The translations under genes were made by a program, and so were the position numbers. Positions 23,806 to 33,800 of a stretch of 57,500 nt of DNA are shown here, one piece after another. Positions within the stretch are counted from its first letter, which is position 1. Every line of letters begins with the position of its first letter. Below the pieces are notes generated by a model, which was not told where the DNA came from, made no database searches, and saw nothing but the letters and a program-made list of their open reading frames with translations. The stretch comes from Glandiceps talaboti. Its lineage: Eukaryota; Hemichordata; Enteropneusta; Spengelidae. The DNA is taken from assembly GCF_964340395.1 (NCBI RefSeq), contig NC_135562.1:9175134-9232633 (forward strand), written 5' to 3'.

Positions 23806-24985
23806 ACTATTTACATTTGCATTGAGTCACTCAATTTGAGTGATTCTTGTACATGAATAGCAATATATAACAGTTTCAAATGGAGCGCGTAGGTGCCATG
23901 TGTGCTGGGCTTGAGTACTGGTGACTCCAGGATAGCCCGTGGACTGTTCGGGAAAACCTTGACAGCTCCACAGCAACGTGATATAGAGTGTGCCTCCTTT
24001 CCCTGTCACGTAGTCCCAAACCTGAATGAATCTCTGTAGCATTGAGTGTATTTGTGAGTATATGTTTGCATAACAGAAAATCGCTGGGAGCAATTCCCGG
24101 CAAACAAAAAAGAAAAAAAAAACAGTTTTAAACGTTTGGGTTTGTGCTTTACATTTCCTCAATATGTTTATGCATTTATTGTTTTATTCTAACTTTACTG
24201 CCACATATTCCATCATGCCTAGTACCTCATAAAGTTCTCTCCGGGAATTCTAAATGGAAAACGTAATTGAATCAGCAAGGTTGAAGGGTCAACTTTGGTT
24301 ATTGTTTAGCACGATTCTTTGTCATGGTGTAAAGTTCACTGACCCATTGCCAGTTAATTGCGTGTACTGGATTGTAATCGAACTCAAAAGAGTATTATAT
24401 TATTACATTTAGACCATATTTTATGAATATTATATGCAATTTGCGCATGAAATGTAGTAAAATCTGTAAGTGTATATTATTGTGGTATATTATATGTTGG
24501 ATATTTTGCATCACTTTCAAAAGTACACATTCCCGGTCGACAGACTCTGCAGTTGCCTCTCCAGAGAGCGCCGTGACAAAACTGCATCACAGAACACGTT
24601 CATCACAAGACAGAAACAGGCCTAGGGAAACTCTGTAGTGGAACATATTTTGGAATTCGAAATATTACTTCTTAACTTATAAACAAATTCTTGGGTTAAT
24701 AATCACATCATTACTGGTATAATCGAGTGAATTCATCACACCTGTAGAGAAAGTGAATAGTGGGATAATACGAGACAGCGTGTCGCTTTCGGGTACACTG
24801 GAAGTCGAAGATCGGCCTATTGGGCTGACTTGTGAATCATAGACAAACAATGCCTGGTGCATGTAATCCACATCGCTCAAAACGAAATGCCAATCTCCCG
24901 TACGTCCCTTTCTCCTGCGTCTATGGGGCAATCAAGTTCAGACATGCTTCATTCTCCGAACACTATAGTCTATCTGCTCGACCTC
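23806..24985. other. Intergenic, no recognised gene
   Basis: Contains a minus-strand open frame of 111 codons (24162-23827) with no motif I recognise, no paralog in the window and a poly-T run inside, so I do not call it a gene. The rest is AT-rich unique DNA. Confidence 0.5.
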
Positions 24986-25072
24986 GGATGTTCTTCCGAT
25001 CTATTTTTATACCTCCATGTTACGATACAATACGACACACGACCGAACATCGCTATCGAGGATGGAACATCC
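24986..25072. repeat. Hairpin repeat, copy 1 (GGATGTTCTTCC..GGAACATCC)
   Basis: Begins GGATGTTCTTCCGAT and ends ATCGAGGATGGAACATCC; the ends are imperfect inverted repeats. Related copies, inverted relative to this one, are at 29242-29302 and 30824-30884. The right flank (AAGAACTAAGAACTAGGCTT) is also shared with 30805-30823 in inverted orientation, so this hairpin is part of a longer element. Confidence 0.8.
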
Positions 25073-25873
25073 TAAGAACTAAGAACTAGGCTTCTTCTAC
25101 TTCTACTTCTAATAAGTTCTATACTGTGTAAACATCCTAAAAAGGATTATCATCACACAGGCGTAACGCTGGCGGCGTCCTTTAGATCTCACCCGTGTTC
25201 AGGTGAGCACGATCTATGAGTTCGGTGATATCAATGCTGGAGAGGGCAGATTTGAAACTGTCTATTGTCTTTGCTTGTTGAATGGAATTGTCCGAGGAAT
25301 AAGTGAATATTTGTAACAGTTTTTCTTAGCGATGACTGATATGAAAGAAGAACCAGGTACACTTCCCCTCATAGAACGTGATGATGATTCTGGTAGTTTA
25401 TCATCTTGAAAAGCAACTAGATTATTTGAAGCTTTGTATAGGAAAGTTAGTCAAGGCTGTATAAACTTGCATCGAAGGCAAGACTCGTTAACTTCTGAAC
25501 AGGACATCGAGCAAGCCCTCACTGCGAACTTCGTTCGCTTATAGTATCGAAATAAAGCCCGAACGTCTAGCAGCAAGACTACGAACAATATAGAGAATTT
25601 ATCATTACTCTTATCGCCTCTCACAACCCTACACACGTCTACTTCCTTTGTTCTCGAGGGGCATGCTATATAATCACAGACAAGTATAGACAGATTCGTA
25701 CCAAACTTTCTCCCATTGTTCGATCATAGCCTGTAAACATTACTCTATTGTCATGGAAATAACTTTCCAACGTGTGAATCTGCCCGAATTCAATTGACCC
25801 TAACCGATGACGCTGTGCTGTCCGAGTTAATAGTGACAAGTAGATAGGGGACATTTCATGATAATTACTAAAC
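25073..25873. other. Flank of the Crypton-like relic, probably its 3' part
   Basis: No coding frame. The stretch 25454-25505 (AGGCTGTATAAACTTGCATC and onward) reappears inverted at about 30748-30804, directly joined there to the 25073-25095 flank. The 30.7 kb copy therefore looks like an internally deleted derivative of the element here. Whether this DNA belongs to the recombinase element at 25874-27029 is inference from adjacency. Confidence 0.5.
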
Positions 25874-27029
25874 CTATATAATTTTACTGATGTCCTGTTG
25901 CTGGTTGTCAGACGTTCGTTTGTAGCTTCTCACGGCCTCACTTCTATGACCAGTTTTTTCACAGATAAGTTGCTCATCAATAATAGCGTGGAATAATCTG
26001 GTGGCCGCTGTAGCTCTCAGAGAATGGTTTGTACGGAGTCCTACTAGTCCTGCCTTCTTGCACAAGCATTCGACGGTGCCGTTTAGTGCATTGTGTCCAA
26101 AGGCTCGATTGCTGTACCAGCAGGTCGTAGATGGGTTGCTCAATGGGTACAGATAGAGCAGAAAACTTCAAACCCAAACCCCCCCCCCCCCTGATACGAC
26201 TTGCTTACATTCTCACTATATTGCAAGAATTTGGCACCGTGAGAGTCACTTTTCATCTCGATCTGTGAATTTACGTGGCGCAGGTTTCGGTGTTCTTTTC
26301 CGCCACGAAGGGCGAAGTGCAAACCAAATAAATAAATCTGCGAGTCAAGTAGTGATTGTGGGGTCCAATCTCCAAGCAACTTTCTTTCCCAAAGTATATT
26401 TTCTTCACTTATACTGATTATCTGCGCTTGTCTCCTGTGCACACCCAAACCCTTTTGGCTCGCTGTTTCATGACGCAGTCCAGACTTCTTTGCAAATCTC
26501 TGAATATAGAGTCATTCATGAATTTTACATCTCTGACGTTTTCACAAATGTATTTCTGAATAGACATTACTATTTCGTACAAAGTGTTTCCTGGAAAATC
26601 TGACCCATCACGTTTCTTAACTTCTTGAACGAATCTAGCAATGCAAAAATTCATTTCATCGTTTATCATTTCAGTTATTGATGGTGCGACGACGCTCAGA
26701 TGCATGCCTTCGCCATTTAAAATTCGTCTGTTTCGTTCATTACGCCAAGTTTCAAATAGCTGCACTGCCCATTGCAATTTTTTCATGGTATTATTTGGAA
26801 TGCTGCTTTAGTATATTTTTTCCAAATCTGAATCCTCAACTAATGCACCAACACGTAACGTTTCATCGTCATTTTTACTTTGCACACTTTTTTGTAGTTT
26901 TACTTGTTTTTCATCGCATTTTTTAGAAGGGCCTGTTCGAGGATTTTTGTCTTTGGAACTTACAGGGTTCTGGTTAGCGTTCTGCAAAATATTAAATTCG
27001 TCAAGAAAGCGCTGTGGAGAAAAGCCCAT
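25874..27029 (-). pseudogene. Crypton-type tyrosine recombinase (DUF3504/KIAA1958-like), broken
   Basis: Collinear pieces of one protein on the minus strand in three frames. 27029-26808 is the N-terminus (MGFSPQRFLDEF). 26786-26418 carries FVQEVKKRDGSDFP, NTLYEIVMSIQKYI and LDCVMKQR. 26448-26140 carries ISISEENILWERKLLGD and YLFGLHFALRGGKEHRNLR. 26143-25874 carries CWYSNRAFGHN, TNHSLRATAATRLF, EKTGHRS and a terminal SYKRTSD. These match the Crypton-derived family of ZMYM2 and KIAA1958 proteins. The catalytic set (Arg in ALRGG, HSLR, GHRS, Tyr in SYKR) can be seen. Damage: an in-frame TAA near 26808, a frameshift near 26430, and a C-tract (about 26180-26193) with loss of roughly 40 codons before the catalytic end. 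It cannot make a full protein. Confidence 0.85.
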
Positions 27030-27245
27030 GTCGATACTAGATTCACGACTTGACTCTCTCTGTACGAGTTTTGAGTAATAAATATGTCCCCATCTTGGTC
27101 GGACATCCTACCTGCACCACAGCAAGTCACACACTGACTAGCTTGTTCAGATTTTTGCTCATTTACATTTTTATATTAGAATAAATGAATTAATGTCCAG
27201 GTGTGTGCATTCAACAGGTGTACGAATTCACCATTGTCAAAAACT

Positions 27246-27289
27246 GAATTGTGTGGCAGGGATTTCTAGAAATCCCTGCTACACAATTC
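27246..27289. repeat. 44-bp near-perfect palindrome without spacer
   Basis: Two 22-base arms meeting at TTCTAGAA, with one mismatch (G in GTGTGGC against A in the complement of GTAGCAC). It lies between the Crypton relic and the hydroxyacid oxidase gene. No other copy was found in the window. Confidence 0.9.
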
Positions 27290-27476
27290 TTGGGCAGTGA
27301 CCATTCATTAAAAAGGGGTATTTAGACTATAATATACATCTTCTTTTAACCATCAGTGACGATTTAAGACATGAATTTACAATTAACAATTAAATATTAT
27401 ATTTTCTTGTAAAATAATTGTTAAAAATGTGTTATGAATGTCAAGTACTTTGACTTTGCCGGAATCGTGGTTTAAG

Positions 27477-27543
27477 TAAGAGAACCACCTCCCCCTCGGT
27501 GTTTCTTGGTTTGGAATCACCTCGGTGTCGGTGGTTCTCTACT
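27477..27543. repeat. Small foldback element with AGAGAACCACC arms
   Basis: Left arm AGAGAACCACC near 27479 and right arm GGTGGTTCTCT near 27530, about 40 bases apart, with CTCGGTG repeated inside. It could be a tiny MITE remnant upstream of the hydroxyacid oxidase start. Confidence 0.6.
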
Positions 27544-27847
27544 ACAGAATTTCAGTTTTCGATTCTGTGAAGGGTATACAAATGTAGTGAATACATTAAA
27601 TTATATTATTTGATCGATTCCACATCACATACCACTAAAAGAACACGCCTGAGCTTGCACGGGCCATCAATTTATTGTCCCAAAAATAGGAAATTTGAAT
27701 ATCCTATACAATAGCATTTGAATATTATATGCGTTGCCAAAAGTATAAAATTTGAATATCATATGGGTAACACATTTGTGATGGTGAGTTGTTGACCTGT
27801 ACTTCTCCGGCAAACTGAAATCGTTGTCAAGGTCTCAAGAAGGCGAA

Positions 27848-30800
27848 ATGGAGGAAGAAAACAAAATGGTATGTGTTGATGATTTTGAAACATACGCGAA
27901 ACAAAAATTGCCATATATATCGTGGGCGCATTACTGCTCTGGTGCAGGCTGTGAAGTCACTCTGCAAAACAACAGGATTGCATATGAAAGGTAAAATGTT
28001 CATCTCTTTGTATTGCCCTGTATGTAGTAGAGAGTGTATCGAAGGGCGAATGTGTCGTTCATATTAAAATATCTATTTTGATATGCAAACCACGCAAATT
28101 GAAAAAGAAATTGATTGTACGACCATGGAAGTATAACCCGTGCAAGTGTGATTGGCAGGCGTTTTAATCCCGGGTTTGAAAAGTAACGGCTTTTCACTAG
28201 TAACGAACAGACCCAGTTTAACCGTGTTTTGAACGAAATTGTCTCTACCATCTTTAAATATCACCTTTCTGTGACCACACCCGCATTCAACAGACATTCA
28301 CAAGTCTACACATACCAAATTTATTACGAAAATCACCAGCTGCTGATTATTATCACGGCTTTTCAGAGAGGAATCAAGACGTTGTTAACAGTCTGCATTC
28401 AAATTTGACAATAACCCCCGCGAAGTTAGGGGGCCTTTTATCCCCGACACTCCACCAAAAAAGAGGAAATAATTGTTTCTGGGCAGGACAATTTGTCTAA
28501 AATGCATGAGACAAATTATAAACACCACATGAGCTCCATATTCCATAACCCTGTTTACTAACAGCATGCTACACATTATAACGATTGAGCCCGGCTGTTA
28601 CTATTACATTATCACTCCCGGGCCATCCCACAGATATAAACAAACTGATGAAAACGTGATATGGATGCTATAAACAACTGTGGCAAACGTTTTACTTGAA
28701 TATAACGAGTTGTTAAACGGCGATATCCATGTATTTAATTATCTTACAGGTTATTCCTGAAACCACGTATGTTAAGAGACGTTTCAAAACGAAGTCTGTC
28801 TACAACAATACTTGGTTCTCCGGTCCATGCACCAATCTGTATAGCACCAACAGCATACCATGGGTTAGCACATCCTGATGCAGAAGTCGCAACAGCTGCT
28901 GGTAAAACTAGAGAGTTCAGAATATTTTCGTGATCAGTGTTTTCGATATATTCATTCACTTTTCATATTTTCAGACCGGACATTCCATTGAGATTACGAT
29001 AAGCGGTGGGTTGGGCCATATATGCATATGTATACTTTAATATATTCAATCTCTGCATGGAGATGTTGACAAACACAATTATGTCATTACTATGTCTTAT
29101 CAGTTTATGGTAATTGTGTTTGATGAGTGTGTAGACGTTGTCATTCACACATTTTAGTTAACGCATTGGTGGTTATTTTTACAAGCCCCTCCTTAAGATG
29201 AATATGCATGAAAATTTAGCTATTGTCCTCTGTTTGTGCTCGGATGTTCCATCCTCGATAGCGTTGTTCGGCTGTGTGTCGTATTTTATCGGAAGAACAT
29301 CCGAGGGCTACAAGCTGATAGACTATTTATCACTTTGCCGGTAAAGGGATTAGCCAGCTGGTAGAGTAAGCATAACGGGTTGGCCGGACAGGGTAAGACC
29401 ACGCAATATCTCACATTTCACGAGATGAGCTACTGTTCTTCCAAAGTCTCTCTACTCAACTTCATCCTATTCCGGTCTGCCATTGGGATTTCTTCGCGTT
29501 CATCTACGCGTCTGTCCCAATCAGCCAAGTATCCGAGGAAGTCATTCTCCAACCACTGTGAAACATAAAACTTTGGTTAGACTGAAAATTTCAATTTGTG
29601 TAATAAGAAATTGTGCGTGTGCAAGTGACAGGTTTGGGAGTATGTGATGCTCAATTATGACATTTCCAACATGGCGCCGCACAGTACAGTCATTCGCGTG
29701 TGTTGATGTCTTGTCGACGTTAGCGTTCCTAGATCCTACGGGGACGTTTTTTTCGTTGACATCAGAAATGACAGGCAACATGAAAAAATAGAGTGAACGT
29801 GAGCCAAGTGTTACAAAGGAAGCTTTGCTGTTTCGAAAAAATACAAGATCTCATTCAGTGAAACTTAATGCAATGTCGTAATTTATGGGTTTCTGGACTC
29901 GGTAGTGGTAACATCAATTAGATTAAACTGATTCCTGATCGAAACAAACCAGAACTTTGAAAAATGTGCAGCAAAATCTACACAGTAGTGGGTGACAACA
30001 AACAAACTGGCGGCCAGGATCAGATTGTCAGCTTTCGTTTTACAGATAAACCTTTAACGACACCCTCACAATTTTAGGCGTAAAAGGGGTCAAAGTGATG
30101 GTGTATATCTATTCTGATGTACGATTCACATGTCTCTGAAAAGTGTAAAAGCACAAATACATTGTGTACTCAATAGTAATTATCGACGGTTGAAAGATTG
30201 CCTTTTGCGAACAAATGTGTGGTTTAAGGACTACCCAAAATATTACAAGCAGATCTGTTATTTAAGACATGGAAGCAAGTATTTACAATACAATTACACA
30301 AAACTATAGTGAACTACATCAAAGATGACAAAAATAAGATGCAAACTTGTAACAAGCACAATTGTCATTACTTAGAAAAGTAAAGAAATTGGTTTACATT
30401 GAATTGAGTCAAATAAGAGTATCATCAAGTTAGACAACTTTCTCTATAACAATAATTAGACAAGTATAATTACTGATGAGTACACTAACCTGCTAGATTT
30501 CAAGGATGAAAACTAGACACGTCTTGAACGTCGTTCACTGCCTTTTGTCTTGAGAAGTGTGTGACAAAGTTCTTAGTGCGCATGTCAAGAGAATGCCAGG
30601 ATGCATCCTATGACATCATCATGGCCAAACAAGGTCAAGACATTGAACTTTTACCATCCATGTGGTAAACACATAGATTATATTTAGGTACTGTTTTACC
30701 CTGTTACACAGAGAATGATTGACCTCGGATGTTGGGCCGCGGCCGTTGTCCTGCTCAGAAGTTAACGAGTCTTGCCTTCGATGCAAGTTTATACAGCCTT

Positions 30801-33800
30801 TGAAGCCTAGTTCTTAGTTCTTAGGATGTTCCATCCTCGATAGCGATGTTTGGTCGTGTGTTGTATTGTATCGGAAGAACATCCGCGGTCTAGCAGATAG
30901 ACTAACTGGCTGTGTGCTTGAGGTGGCTCTTCCTTCTGCTGCGACCAATTTTCCATTTTAAAGTACGCCGTTTTGCCATCTGACACGTGTGTGCATGGCG
31001 AGAATTTTTTCGTTGGCGTTTATATTAGCCTATACCAATACCCACTTTCCTCAGCTCTTCCCGTGTCCCTAATGCTAATAATTTGTCATCAATGATGGAA
31101 TTTTACTATCATGGAGCGTGGCTTTCCAGACCAATTTCCTGCAACACGATAGGCACGTACAATATCTCTACTTTGCCATTCCTTATTTCGTACAATTTGG
31201 TTCAAAATCTTTAGCACTTTGTCTTTACAAACCTCAAAGGACTCGCTCCAGTTCTCGTCAATTCCATATAGAATTATATTATCCCTTCTTTTGTCAGTGT
31301 CTTCCTCTAGTTGTTCTAGCCGGTCGATAACGTCGTCAGGTTTGCTATTGACGGCGCCAATGTCTAATTCAGCGATGTGCTGAGATTCTTTGTAACTCTG
31401 TAACTTCTCATTTAACTTATTCACAGAGTCGTGAATTGAAACAATGTCCTGACTCAACTTTGTATAGTTCTCTGAATTATTTTTGTGTGGTTTTCAGTTC
31501 TAGAAGTTTTCTTATTTCGGTACTTGACTTCTTTATTTCACCTGTAAGATCAGCCTTTAATGACTCCAAGGCTTTGATGATATCCTTCTCTGGGCCAGAA
31601 TTCAACTCTGCATCACCACATAGTTGTAATAATCGGTAAACAAGGTGTTTGCCAACCGAATGGATGGCATCTTCAGATCCGGCAAATTGCTGAATACCAC
31701 AAAATGTAAACACCTGGTCGTGCGCTGAGTTGGCTTTGCTCATTTTGGCCAGAAACGAATTTTCACAAACTGTTGACAAATTCTGGATACATACATTCAC
31801 ACCTTGTACTAGACATATCCTATCAGTAGGTTCGAACCAACTGAAGGAAAAGCCTACACAAAAAACACTACATTACCCCAACTACGGTGAATACCACAAA
31901 CAACGATGCATGCCATCAGCCTATACAATAGCTCATTACCATATGTCCACGTTGAGTCTGGGTTGTACGATTTAACACCACTGTCCTTCCAGTTTTTTTG
32001 TAACCACAAAACAGCCAATTCGGCCTCTCCATACTTCGAGGCTCACGGGTTTCACTTTTTATTTTTTTATATAAAACCGAGAAGGGATATTTTCCTTTAT
32101 TTACTCTTTCCATAATGTATTTTTCAGCTGCAGCCAATATGAATACCATAATGATCATGAGTTCGATATCTACCAAATCTATGGAAGAAATCATTGCTGC
32201 AAAACCAGGTGGCACAAAGTGGTTGAACATTTTCATATGGCCAAATCGCGAGGTTATGAAAGATATGGTGAAACGGGCTGAGAGGTCGGGTGTTAAAGCA
32301 CTGGTTGTTTCAATTGACATTCCAGCGCTGGGGGTGAAAAGACGACTGGAATACGTAGGAGGACTTTCGAAAATACCTAACTTTAGACATGGTAATCTGG
32401 AAAGATATTTTCCAAAGGTATCCGGAACCGTTTGTTTATCATAGTTAAGGGGACGAGCAGAATTTATGGTGGGGAGGGGGGGGGGCTGGGGAGAAAATAT
32501 TTTGGTCAAAAAGATTTTCGTAGAACCCCTTGCGTTATCAAAAACTTTCATGTGCCCCCCCCCCCCCCCGCGCGATCTGAAACCAAGTATTTTCGTAGCC
32601 ACGTCCCAGGCTACACGGATTTCAATATGTATAAATTGTCTTTGTTGGAAGACTGAATAAAATATTCTTAGCAAGAGAGAGTTGCCACCGTGTTATTTTA
32701 GTACAGAAGTCATGTTGTGGGTCAGTCTCTCCAGGCAGACATCTTATTCCAACCACTTACGTACCATTCTAGCTTTCTCCCAGGCTCTCTGGGGCCGGCT
32801 GAAGACAGAGGAGCCTTAGTAAACGGGACTCGCATACAAGTGGCCATAGTTTACAACAATTGATACCTTATACCATCTAACTGTGTGGCCAGCAGGAAAA
32901 ATTACACTGATAAGAACTTCTTAATATCTAAGAAAAAACAATAGCTGACAGAGTACTTATTAATTATTATTATTTATTTGTTTTTTGTTACATAATTATT
33001 TATCTTAGTTATGTGGTTCCAAAGATAAAGTGGCATATGAACTTCTCTTCGGTGATCCAGCCGGCACGTGGGAGGATATAACTTGGCTACAAACTCTCAC
33101 CAAACTACCAATAGTCCTAAAAGGTATTATGACCGTTGAGGACGCTGTGTTGGCAGTCAAATATGGTGTACAAGGAATTCTTGTATCTAATCATGGTGGC
33201 AGACAATTAGATGGTGTTCCAGCAACGGTAAGAAAACAGTTTGAAATTACGTTACCAATGTGTATATTTTACTGTAAACTTCATCAGATATTGTCGAAAA
33301 TATGATATGGGGAGGGGGTCATCATGTTTTAGAAATAAATCATGGGGGGGGGGGGTCAGCCTGGTTTCGGTTGTAAAGAGAGGAGGGGTCCGTGACTTTT
33401 TGTCTGCCCAATAGAAAAACCCACCGACCCAACCCCAGGTCGGTGAAACTGACCGGTCCCTAAGTGATTATAATTCTCTCCAAAGATTGATGTTCTTGCT
33501 GACATTGTCCAGGCTGTTGGTGACCAGTTAGAAGTCTACCTAGATGGCGGTATACGACAAGGTACTGACGTAATGAAAGCATTGGCTTTGGGTGCCAGGG
33601 CAGTGTTCATTGGTCGACCAATACTGTATGGATTAACATATAAGGTATGGTGGAAAATTTAATTGAGACAAATATATATACACAGTCACAGAAACTGTTG
33701 CAACGTTTTGGGACTACTTTTAATACATTTACAAGTATTGATTACGTATCTCACACAAGCATAGTATGTGTTCAAACAAAAAATATATCATTTATTCCCC

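Noticed and set aside
23827-24162. Minus-strand 111-codon frame as a gene
   Set aside because: No recognised motif, contains a poly-Phe run from a T tract, and lacks paralog or splice support.
32466-32656. Plus-strand frames in HAO intron 3 with Gly and Pro runs
   Set aside because: They arise from G and C homopolymers and have no homology.
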